Assembly: GCA_025594325.1 (NCBI GenBank)
Contig: JANHCV010000004.1
Span: 496,001 to 560,000, forward strand
Reading direction: 5' to 3'
From: Blastocladiella emersonii ATCC 22665
Taxonomy: Eukaryota > Blastocladiomycota > Blastocladiomycetes > Blastocladiales > Blastocladiaceae
DNA: 64,000 nt
In this document: one piece after another, positions 28,551 through 38,471 of the stretch
Numbering within the stretch: position 1 is the stretch's first letter
How the letters are laid out: every line of letters starts with the position of its first letter
Made by a program: the position numbers and the translations under genes
Notes under the pieces: model-generated
The model's database searches: none
Seen by the model: only the letters and a program-made list of their open reading frames with translations
Told to the model about the DNA's origin: nothing

Positions 28551-30682
28551 ATGACCGTGCTGTCCGACATTGCGCTCCTGGGCGTGGCCTCGCTGGGGTT
28601 CGGCGTGCTGGGCTACGCCTTCTGCTCGCAGAAGCTGTTCCGCGACCACGACCTGTCGCGGGCCGCCGCGGTGCTGACGACGCGCGACCGGCGGTGGCAG
28701 CGGACCGCGCTGGTGCAGGCACTGTTCACGTCCACGTTCGTGCTCAGCTGCCTGCTCCTGCTGCTGATCGTGTTCGAGATCGGCGACCTCATGGACAAGT
28801 GGTCGCGGTGGTTCTTCTGGCGGCTCTCGCTCGTCTCGCTGCTCGGCCACGTCATCGTCGCCCTCCCGCTGCTCCAGTGCTACCTGTTCTTCGCCGACAG
28901 CCCGCGCGAGTGGCTGTTCCAGCGCCGGCGGCAGTTGACCGCGGTCACGTACCTCGCGTTCCTGTACGCGTTCTACAAGGTCGGGACGTGGTTCCCGATC
29001 CACAGCACGGCGCAGGAGGCCGGCTGGCTCGATGCCTGGATGGGCCGTGTTGGGGTGATTGGCGTCACGCTCATGGCGGTCCTGTCCGGGTTCGGTGCCA
29101 TCAACTCGCCGTATACGACCATGTCGTATTTCATGCAGTACGGTTCTCTCGTTCCGCATCCCGTGGGACAGGGGATGCTCACTCGGTTCTCGCCACCAGG
29201 TCCGTGAACGACGCCGACATCAAGACGGCCGAGCGCAACTTTGTCCACGCGCTCGACACGCTCATGAACAAGAAGAAGCGGCTGGCTGCCGCGCAGCTCG
29301 CGGCTGCAGGGAGCGCGGGTGCGAATGGTGGCGGTCCCGGGTCGTCTCCACCCGCCCAGCAGGTACGGCTGATCGCGCACCGTTACCTGGTCGGTCTAAC
29401 TCAAGTACGCCGACCGTAGCACATGCGCGGCATCATCCGGCGCGTCTTCCACAAGGTCACGGGCAACGATGACGAGAGTACGTCTCACGCTCGCTTGCCA
29501 CGACGCCGCGTCGCCGACTCACCGCTCAGTACAGACCTCGCGCGTCTCCAGGCCGAGATCGATGGCGAGGAGCAGTTCCTGCGGCAGACGCTCATGGACG
29601 TGGACGAGCTGCACGGAGAGCGCGAGCGGGTGCAGTTCTCCAAGACGTGGAAGGGCCGGTACTGGAACTTTCTCGGCCAGTTCTTTTCCGTGTACTGTGT
29701 GTACAAGATTGTCATGGTACGGTTGGCCGCGCGCGGTCAGGACGTGCGGGGACTGACTTCGCGCGTGTGTAGAGCGTGATCAACATCCTGTTCAACCGCG
29801 TTGGCAAGGTGGACCCGATCACGCACGCGCTCGGGCTCGGGGTGCACCTGCTGGACGTGGAGCTCGACGTCAACTTTTGGGCGCAGCAGCTGTCGTTTGG
29901 GTTTGTCGGGATCCTCATCTTTGTCACGATCCGCGGCCTGCTGCTACAGATCATCAAGGTACGGACTGGGGGTGACCGCGCGGTGGGCACGGTCGGGACT
30001 GACGCAACGCGATTCTAGTTCTTCCGTATGGTGTCGTCGACGACGCTGACGCCCGAGAGCATCGTGGTGCTGCTGGCCGAGATCATGGGCATGTACTTTC
30101 TCAGCACTGTGCTCATGATGCGCATGAACCTGCCGGCCGAGTACCGGTACGCCCTTCCGCTCGCGCTCCCCTCCTTCCGCAAACCTCACACTCGCCGCGC
30201 GCAACAGGCACATCATCACGACGGTCCTGGTCAACATCGAGTTCAACTTCTACCAGCGGTGGTTCGACGTGATCTTCCTGGTCAGCGCGCTGGTCTCGAT
30301 CGCGCTGCTGTACCTGATGCACACGTCGTCGGCCTCGTCCTCGCTCTTCATGCGCGAGGCCGTATCAACTGCCGCGTCGGAGGTTTTGGGTGGTGGCGGC
30401 GGATCGACCGAACTCGGCGCTGGCGCGGGCGGACGCCGCCGATCCTCGCTCGCGGCCGCGTGGGACTGGACGCCCAACTCGAACCCGGGCGGCGGCGGCG
30501 ACGGGTCGGCCGACGGGACCGGGGTCCGGTCGTCGTCGCACCGCAGCGCGCCGGGGACCGCGGGGGCGAGTGCAGCGGGGCCGCCCGGGTCCGCGGTCCA
30601 CGCGTCGAGGCGGTCGATCCTCAGCGACTGGCGCGCACCGGATGTGGATAGCCCGCTCGCGCGGTACTCCAAGTATCAATAG
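28551..30682 (+). CDS. GPHR: GPHR / GPR89 family Golgi pH regulator (multispanning anion channel-like)
   Basis: Seven exons (28551-29137, 29200-29362, 29420-29477, 29535-29716, 29773-29958, 30019-30146, 30208-30682) sum to 593 codons (592 aa). GPHR proteins are Golgi/ER multispanning channels needed for luminal acidification; plant GTG proteins are homologues. Signatures are five N-terminal membrane helices, the family hallmark 'LSGFGAINSPYT' (~180-192), 'ADIKTAERNF' and 'MNKKKRLA' in the cytosolic loop, a coiled coil, 'KIVMSVINILFNR', 'THALGLGVHLLDVELDVNFWAQQLSFGFVG' (written here as spaced elements: THALG, VNFWAQQLSF), 'IMGMYFLSTVLMMRMNLP', then 'EFNFYQRWFDVIFLVSAL'. The C-terminal ~130 residues are a Gly/Ser-rich extension absent from animal GPHR. 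Introns are 56-62 nt, all GTACG. The start is the first in-frame ATG and aligns with the family N-terminus. Confidence 0.93.
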
Positions 30683-31164
30683 AATACGTCTATGGTCATC
30701 TCTGAACGTGGGCAGCGGGTGCGGCGCAACGCGTCCCCCGCGGCGGCGGCGGAACGTGGCGAGGCGCGGCGCTCAGGCACACGTGGGCCGCGCCACAACG
30801 ATTTGCCACGCGGCGCGGCGACTTTGGTGAGCGCGGAAAACGTGCGACCCTCGACCCCATCGGCATCGTCGGGAGAAGAGTCACCTCGGAGCGGAGAGCG
30901 GGCGGGAGACGCGAGTGCGGGCATGACTGAGCACGGCGGAGCGGGCGCGCTTCCCATAAGATCGGTCCGCGCGCTCTCGCGCTCTCCTCTCCCGCTCACT
31001 GAAAGCATCTACTCGCACTTTGCCACGTATCAAACTACGCTACAACTCGGCGGACTCGGCCCAGATCGTCATCGACACTCGACTGGCCCGACCCGTAACC
31101 CTCGCCGGCCCTCCTCCTCGCGCACATCGCACTCACGCGCGCTCGCACACTCTCGCATCGGCGT
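30683..31164. other. Intergenic / promoter of the phosphodiesterase gene
   Basis: 482 bp between GPHR and the phosphodiesterase on the same strand. It contains scattered short CT-rich runs before the start codon. No coding frame or RNA gene is supported. Confidence 0.45.
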
Positions 31165-32384
31165 ATGCACGGCTTCTCGGACAAGCGCCGCCTACTGTCG
31201 TCGCGTACGCATCGGCCACGGCGCTAACGAGGAGTGTGTCTGTGGGACGACTGGCCGCTCACGTGCATGCTCGCCCCGCCCCCATAGCCCGTTCGCCGAC
31301 GACTCGCCTCATTCTTGCTCTCGCGCTCGGCGTCCTCTTCAGCGTCGCCGCGCTCCTCGTCTCGCCCGCCGCCGCGACCCCGACCCCGCGCGACGCGCCC
31401 GCGATCCGGCTCTCGGGCACCGACTTTCTGCACCTGGCCTCGTCCGACCTCGACATGACCGCTGCTGCTGCCGCTGCCGCGGCATCTGTGGCCGCGTCGG
31501 CTGCCGCGTCGACGGCGCAGCGGCACACGCTCGCCTCCACGCTTCGCCGCGCGGCGGACGTGCGGTGCATTGGTCACCGCGGTGTCGCTGCGCTGTACCC
31601 GGAGAACACGCTCCCGTCGCTGCAGGCGGCGCTGGACTCGGGCGCGGACGGGCTCGAGCTCGACATCCGGTTGACGGCCGACGACGTGGTGGTGGTGATG
31701 CACGACCCGGAGCTCGACCGCACGACGACGGGCAAGGGCAGCGTGCGCAACCACACGTGGGCCGAGCTGCAGCAGCTGCGCGGCGTCAAGACGCACCTCG
31801 GGTTCACCGAGTGTTTCGGCCTCGACGCGGGCGATCCAGCGCTGCACCCGGGCGCGGGGCCCGCGACGGCGCCGATCCCGAAGCTCGCGGACGTGTTCGA
31901 CCTGCTGCTCGCGTACCCGCGGCCCGTGACGTGCATCATCGACATCAAGTGGGACAACCCGCTGTCGATCATGACGCACCTGCGGTCGGTCCTCGCGGTC
32001 CCGGCCTACGCGCCGCTGCTCCCGCGCATCACGCTGGGCATCTGGTCGCCGCACTTCATCCCGGCGCTCCCGCCGCGGTCCGTCCCCGTCGTCCGGTCCT
32101 TCATCGGCGCCAACCTCACGCTCGCCCGCATGTGCTCGCGCGCCGTCGATAACTTCTCGCTCGACCTCGACGTGATCCTCGCCAACCAGGACTGGGTCGC
32201 GGCGCGGCGCGCGCGCGGGTACTCGATCAGTGCCTGGACCGTCGACCGGCCCGCGGACCTGCGGACCATCATGGCGACCGGGCTCGTCGACGGCGTCATC
32301 TCCGACTGCGTCGCGCAGTGCGTCGCGGTCCGTGACGAGGCGCGCCGCGAGCTCGTGGTCGAGATGGACAAGCTCAAGCTTTGA
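31165..32384 (+). CDS. Membrane-anchored glycerophosphodiester phosphodiesterase (GDPD family, PGC1-like)
   Basis: Exon 1 (31165-31204, MHGFSDKRRLLSS) and exon 2 (31288-32384) are joined over an 83-nt intron (gtacgc...cccatag) to give 378 aa. The splice puts an ATG in front of a signal-anchor helix ('LILALALGVLFSVAALLV', ~residues 20-38); without it no suitable Met exists. The GDPD domain (~112-370) shows 'IGHRGVAALYPENTL' with the catalytic His-Arg, 'GADGLELDIRLTADDV' with the metal-binding Glu/Asp, 'VVMHDPELDRTT' with the second catalytic His, 'IIDIKWDN' and 'YSISAWTVDRP'. The overall pattern resembles fungal PGC1 phosphatidylglycerol phospholipase C more than GDE1. It probably hydrolyses glycerophosphodiesters or phosphatidylglycerol at a membrane. 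A Met/Ala-rich linker (~60-105) separates anchor and domain. Confidence 0.9.
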
Positions 32385-32855
32385 TGGTTGTTGAAAGTTG
32401 CTGTGTATACACTCTCTGACTTGCTCACTCGGCGCTGGGTATGATGTTAAGCGGTGCTACATGCCGAACCACCGCATCTCGCGTGTCCGTTGAGCTCTGA
32501 CGGGTCCGCGGCGGGTCCAGTGAGCGTGAACGGCTCTGCCGATGGCTCCAGCTGGCCGTGCAGCGTCGGCACATCAAGGTCGCGCGTTCGCGCAACGCAA
32601 CGCGAAGCGACGGACGCGTCGCGTTTCAGATCGCGCGTGCGTGCAGCGGCGATCCGGCCGCGTTGGCTTGCGCGTTGGTTGGCCCGCCGGCCTTACGAGC
32701 CCTCCTCGACCCCGCCCTCGCCCCGCTGCGCAACTTGAATGACGACGACGAGTCGCATGCATCGCCGTTCCCTCGCGGCTCCCTCGACGACGCGCGCTTA
32801 CTGCTCCTCCCCGACTCCCCCAACCTCCCAGTTCTGCCATCTCACAGCCCTGATC
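32385..32855. other. Intergenic upstream of the NUDIX remnant
   Basis: 471 bp. Frames are Arg/Ser-rich with no recognisable features. It would be the promoter region of the NUDIX gene if that gene were functional. Confidence 0.45.
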
Positions 32856-34281
32856 ATGTCGACCACGGACCCCGCCGCCGCCTCGCCCCTGCTCGGTGCA
32901 GAGCCCCCGCCGCCGCCGCCGACCCGGCCAAGCGGTCGGGCGAGGGCAAGCCGGCCGCCCAGCTCGCCGCGCTCTGGGGCCATGAAGAGGTCGTGGCGAT
33001 GCTGATGTCGGCCACGCGCGACGAAGACGGCGACAAGTGCGGCCGCCGCGCCGTCAAGAACGGGCCCGACGTCATGCTGTCCATCACGTTCGCGGGCATC
33101 GGCGCGATTGACCGCGCCGCGTCGTTGCGTGGCGCGGACGGCGACGTCAACTACATGTACTGCGACCCGTGCGCACGCATCGGCGCGTTTGCCGGCGACC
33201 GGGTCCTGTGGCGGGCGCGCGGGAGCGGCGGTGACTCGGACACGGACGCGGCCGGGTTCAGCGAGCAGCCGCTGCGCTACGTGACCCGCGACGAGCTCAT
33301 GGCGCGCGCCACCGCCGACGGCGGCGCCGACTTCGCGCGGTACCCGCCCAGCGCCGCCGACACCCAGCCGCCGCCGCTCCTGGTCTTCCTCGGCCTCGAG
33401 CCCCGGGCGACGCGGTTCTACTTTGCCCTCGACCTGCTCGCCGTTCCCGGCCTCGCCACGCGCGACGCCGTGCTCGCGAGCTTCCATGACGCGCGGCTGG
33501 TGGACCTGCGCACGGCGGCGGCCGCGATGTACGCGGGCGGCGCGCAGTTCGACGCGGGCCTGCTCGCGCACGCGCGCGGGGTGCTCGACTGGAACAAGCG
33601 GCACGGGTTATGCGCGGCGTGCGGCGCGCGCACCGTGTCGCGCGATGCCGGGTACCGCCGCGTGTGCACGAGCCAGCTGGCCGCCGCCAGCCCAGCGGCG
33701 CGGTTCCAGGCCCGCGCGAGTGTCCCGGCGGCAGCGGCGGCGGGCACAACTTCGCGTACCCGCGCACCGACCCCGTCGCCCTGGCGTGAGTGATCCACCC
33801 GGCGGGCGACCGCCTTCTGCTCGGCCGCCGCCCGGGCTCGCCCTGCGCCATGTACACCTGCCCGGCGGCGGGTACCGTGGAGCCCGGCGAGACGCTCGAG
33901 GCCGCCGCGCGCCGCGTGGTGCACGAGCAGACGCGCGTCGACGTCGGTAACGTCGAATACGTCCTGTCGCAGCCGTGGCCCATGCCGCCCGGCTCGCTCG
34001 TGCTCGGGTGCATGGCGCAGGTTGAGAGAGAGTGGATCGCGCCGCCGGATGATGACGGTGAGTTTGTGGATGTGAGATGGGTCACGGCTGACGAGGTGCG
34101 CGGTATGATCGCGGCGTCAGACGCGCGGTTCATGGGCGGCGCAAGTGGCGGCGCGGCGGGAACGGGTGCTGCGTTTGTGCCGCCGGCGAGCAGCACCGCG
34201 GGCAACCTGATCCGCGAGTGGATTGCACGCTGGGCGCCGCCGGCGGGAGGCGGCGGTGTTGAGGGTCATGCGCGCATGTAA
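32856..34281 (+). pseudogene. NPY1: NUDT12/NPY1-like NADH pyrophosphatase, apparently broken (two frameshifts, one in-frame TGA)
   Basis: NPY1/NUDT12 enzymes hydrolyse NAD(P)H and NAD-capped RNA, often in peroxisomes. The parts are recognisable: an ankyrin-like helix ('AALWGHEEVVAML'), an NTPase-associated N-domain, half of the zinc ribbon ('CAACGARTVSRDAGYRRVC'), 'HNFAYPRTDPVALA', and a NUDIX domain in which the box region reads 'GTVEPGETLEAAARRVVHEQ', followed by 'YVLSQPWPMPPGSLVLGCMA'. They lie in different frames. The ATG at 32856 (MSTTDPAAASP) is out of frame with the body by ~32930. The second zinc-ribbon half is in another frame from ~33690. TGA at 33787-33789 interrupts the strand before 'VIHPAGDRLLLGRR', where homologues have a sense codon. 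The NUDIX Glu-rich box (EExxEE) is also altered ('RRVVHEQT'). The C-terminus ends ARM, a possible PTS1. Three lesions favour a pseudogene. Confidence 0.6.
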
Positions 34282-34542
34282 ACGCGCGCGAAAGCGAAGG
34301 TGCAGGCGCAGGTCATACACCTGAGAGTGTTCTTTGAACTCAAGATTGGCGAGCACGTCGCGCCGAGCCCGCGTCGTGAACAAAGCCTCGAGAGTCAGGC
34401 GCGGATGAGCGACGCGTCAACGGCACTCCGATCATGTCAAGCATCACAAGTATCGATCGAGGCGTTCACTCAGAGAAAAAAGCATTGAGACAGGCGGATA
34501 ATGAAGAAGAAAACGCGATTACGCGTTGCTATATAGAGAAAT

Positions 34543-37340
34543 CTACTCGATGTGGCACCAGTCGCCGTACCCGCAGTACGTCTGCTCGTCGGTATCGACA
34601 CAGTTGAGGAACCACGCCGGGAACGTGATCCCCTGGTCCTCGATGACCAGCGTGATCAGCAGCGACGTGATGGCCGAACCGACATCGAACGCCGTCGCCA
34701 GCACGTAGTTGTACTTTTTCCACCACGCCGACCGGTACCGGTACACGTAGAACTGGAAGAACGCCGAAACGAGGAAGCCCGTGAAGTGGTACGCCTGGTT
34801 CCCCGAGGGGCCCTGCGGCTGCAGGAGAATGGGAGCGTAGATGAGCTGCCACGGGATCGGCCCGCCGACGAACAGGTAGCACAGGCGGAGGACGATGGGC
34901 AGCGAGATGCCGAGCGCCACGCCGACGTAGATGACGGGCGCGTACGACGACTCGAAGAAGAAGCGCTTGGGACCGATGGCGCCCCAGATGAGCGAGGCCC
35001 TGGTGAACGGGAGCGGAGGGAGGTCGGGAGTGAGTTCATGGTCGCGATCACATGTGTGGCGCGGCGCGCCTCCGCCTCGCCCCGGCCCCGAGCCCGACCC
35101 AAACCGAACTAGCGGCAGGTACGGGCGGGCGCATGCGCATGCGCGTAGCGAGCGAGCATCATCGGGGAGAGAAAGAGCGAGAAAAAAACGTACGAGTAGT
35201 AGGTGTTGAGGCCCTGCGACGTCCACATGTTGCTGGCGGCGGCCTTGGTGCCGAACAGCGTCACGGACTCGCGGTGGTGCTCGTTGGCCATCCAGAACCG
35301 ATATGCGATGTAGCAGAAGAGAACGGCCATGATCTGGCTCCACATCTGCGCGAGGAAGACGTGACGCGGCGGGACCTATGAACGAGAATCGCGGTCAGTG
35401 TATCTGGCATTGTCGCACAAGCTGCGCAAGCTGCCCATACCTTCATGTAGTGACCCAGCTTCAGATCCGAGAGCAGCGTGAGGCACTGGAGCGAGACGGT
35501 GACGCCGAGGCACTTGAAGGCCATCATGACGATGGGCTTGCCGGGGAGGACGAGGCCGATGAGGAACTGGGAGATGACGTTCATGTAGAGCGCGATGCCC
35601 GAGGTGGCGAGCACGATGGCGATCGGGATCGTGCCGCAGATCGACAGCCCGACGGCGAAGAAGGTGGCCCACCACGGCATGTTGAGCCCCGAGAAGTGGC
35701 CGACGATGGTGGTCAGGATGCCCGTGAACACGAAGAACCCGTAGTACCACGTGTTGGGCACCTCGGGGTACTTGTCGATCAGCTCGCAGTGGATGTCGTT
35801 CTTGGCACCCTTGCCGTTGGCGCGCCACTGCCGCGCAATGTCCTTGCCGTGCCACACGATCGTGTTGGTGATGGACGACATGAGCGACGCGAAGTGGCCC
35901 ATGTACGCGAACGCGAACAGCGTCGTCATGTGGATCGGCTATGTTGGGGAGCGGGGAGCGAGACGAGATCGTTAGCAACCATGTCCGTGATCGTGGTGGT
36001 GGTCGGCGGTCGTGGCCACGAGAGTGGCGGTGGTTGGCGGCCATGGCCACGATCATGGCCGTCGTTGAGGAAACGAAAAATGCGATCCGTACCTTGACCT
36101 TGTCGTACAGCGAGTCCACGACGTTGCGGGTGTTGGGGTCGATGATCATAGCACCCTTGAACGACTTGCCGTCCTTCTTGAAAAGTGCCGTCGTGTTGAG
36201 CGGGGACTTGTTGGTGGGCTGGCTGAACCAGTTGCCCTGCCAGGCGAGCGGGGTGACGATCCACAGGAACACGATCGAGGACAGGACCTGGTTGACGGCG
36301 ACCCAGAAGGGGACGGACATGGGGCCCGAGCCGATGATGGTCCAGTCGAGCGACAGCGACGCGATGCCGGGACCCCAGGTGGGCGAGCCGAGCTTCTGCA
36401 GGATCGAGTCCTTGGGCGAGATCCAGCACAGCAGCGGGATGTACCGGAGCATGGGCGCGATGAAGGACGGGAAGAAGGTGTAGGCGGTCATGGCGAGGGT
36501 GCCGACGCCGAACATCTTGAGCTGCGACCACTCGAGGCCCTTGCCGCCGGCCTCGGCCTTGACCTCCTCCTCGACGGCCGAGTGCAGGTCGCCCTGGTGG
36601 AACGCCATGAACATGGCGACGGACGGCAGGATCGACGGCCAGATCATGGCCTTGGGCCGGATCAGGAACGACCGGCACATGCCCGCGATACCGAACCCGA
36701 GCGTCGCCGAGCAGAACAGGAACGCGATGCCCCAGAACGGACCGATGTCGAGACCGTAGAAGATCTCCTGCACGCCGAGGTTGTCGATGCCGTAGATGCC
36801 CGACGCGCCCGTCGACGCAAAGATGTTGATCAGCACGTGCTCCTTGACCGAAAACGGGCCCGGGTTCGTGTCGACCTCGAGGCCGAACAGGTTGAACTTG
36901 ACCGAGGGAATGGCCTTGGCCATGAACACGCCCATGGGGTAGGCGAGCAGGATACCGACGTACGAGGAGACGGCGAAACTGACACTGCGGAAGAGGAAGA
37001 TGGTGTTGACGGCTAGCGACACGTTGTACAGGGTCAGTTCAGCTGTTCGGAGCAGGGAGCGGGGAGAACCGAGCGGCGACGGGCATGATCGCGACTGTGA
37101 TGCGACCGCGATCCCGCCGCCGTCGCGGAGCGAGCGAGAGGTGACCGTACCGCCGAGGACGAAGCAGAAGAAGGTGCCGATGATCCAGACGCGCAGGGTG
37201 AAGGACGGGAGCGTGGTGTCGTCGGTGGTGGGCACGACCTTGGAGATCATCTCCTCGAAGTCGGCGTCCATGACGAGACTCGAGTCGCCGCCCTCGATCT
37301 CCTCGGCCTTTTCGCTGAGGTGCTTCTCGTTCGCGGTCAT
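34543..37340 (-). CDS. Oligopeptide transporter, OPT family
   Basis: Five exons (37340-37151, 37042-36093, 35938-35441, 35375-35194, 34999-34543) sum to 759 codons (758 aa); introns are 108, 154, 65 and 194 nt. OPT proteins are proton-coupled transporters of oligopeptides, glutathione or metal chelates at the plasma membrane, with 12-16 helices. After an acidic N-terminus come 'LPSFTLRVWIIGTFFCF' (first helix), the family hallmark 'NPGPFSVKEHVLI' (~145-160), 'SFLIRPKAMIWP', 'FVAPMLRYIPLLCWISPKDSI' in character, 'HFSGLNMPWWATFFAVG', 'LGHYMKVPPRHVFLAQMW', 'WGAIGPKRFFF', and near the C-terminus 'WWKKYNYVLATAFDVGSA', the OPT end signature. The C-terminus is Cys-rich (CVDTDEQTYCGYGDWC). It reads as the fungal OPT2/isp4 type. 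The start at 37340 is the only in-frame Met upstream of the first helix. Confidence 0.95.
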
Positions 37341-38471
37341 AGTGGTGATGGTGTTGTTGGTGGTCCGGTTCGGGCAGACGAGCGACGACGACGAAGGGGC
37401 TGGTTGATGGTGATGGCCGCGACGACGGGTAGCTCAGCGCTCTAGCTGGATGCACTCTATGCCCGAGCAAGTCCGCGGGGCGTGCGGGGGCGCCCGCCGT
37501 ATTTGAATCTCTCGCGAGGCTTTTGCGGCGGCGGCGCGGCGGAGGCGGCGGCGGCGACGGGCGGCGCCCTTTCGCGCATCGAGAAGCGCTCTCGCGAAAC
37601 CGAGTCGGCACGGTTTTAGTTCGCGCGACACGTCTGTGGCTTGAATGTCGTCACGCGCGTGGTTGTTTTGCTGCGAGCGCGCGATTCATGCCGGAAGAAG
37701 CACCGACGTGGCGGGAGGGGCACAAGGCATGGCGTGTGCGGGCCGCGGTCAGCGGACCCTCCGATATGGAGCTATCCACCTAGCCGGACGGCCGCTCGCG
37801 AACACGGACCGAACAACAGGCCGCAGAGTTAATTAACCGCTGGTGCGGAGCAAAATCAGTTTCACCTTCCCCGCTGGCGTTACGCCAGGCGTTACGCCAG
37901 CCGACGCCAGCTGGCGTCTCTAAGTTGCCAGGCGACGCCAGCTGGCGTACCGGACCGTTGACCCGCGCGAGTCGCTGCGGAGCGGCACCGCGGGAGGTCG
38001 GCGGCACCGATCCTCGCCGTGGTCGCGACCGACGGGCCTCACGCCATCGACTCGTTGCCTATCGCCATGGTGCTTGGACGCGACGATGGTGATGTTGAAG
38101 GAGGCTTCCATGCGTCGCGCCAGGACTTGAGGCGCGCTCAACGCTGCGGGATCACGCCGGCCATCAGACTGCAGTTGTGCTGTGCTGTGCTGCGAGCAAC
38201 TTCGCGCTTGCCGACCTCTCCGCTCACAGAGTTCCACCGAGCAACTCGTACATACAGCTTCCCGCGAACCCGACCGCCTGACCACCGCGACCCTGCTGAC
38301 CCGTTCCTTGCCATGGTCCTGCGGCGAGAGAACCTACCTGTGAGTTACTCCTTCCGGCGTGATCCTGTCCTCGCTTCCCTGGCCACGCACCCACCTGGCT
38401 GCTCCCATATCCCTATATTACACAACGCCGACCACGCGACCACGACCACGACCGCTTCGCGCCGCTCCACG
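37341..38471. other. Intergenic between OPT start and kinesin end
   Basis: 1.13 kb between the OPT start and the kinesin stop, both on the minus strand. It should hold the OPT promoter. It contains a palindrome cluster at 37872-37950 described separately. No credible gene was seen; frames on both strands are short and biased. Confidence 0.5.
37872..37950. promoter_or_regulatory. Cluster of ACGCCA/TGGCGT palindromes
   Basis: Within 80 bp the motif ACGCCA or its complement TGGCGT occurs at least seven times. It includes the 16-bp perfect palindrome GACGCCAGCTGGCGTC (37903-37918), a second copy of ACGCCAGCTGGCGT (37935-37948) and a direct GCGTTACGCCAG pair. It lies about 550 bp upstream of the OPT start. 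It resembles a multi-site binding platform for a dimeric factor; a remnant of a small repeat is the alternative. Confidence 0.5.

Noticed and set aside
33787-33789. In-frame TGA in the NUDIX gene as a selenocysteine codon
   Set aside because: No stem-loop support was sought or seen, the position is not a Cys-type catalytic site in NUDT12, and two frameshifts nearby make decay simpler.
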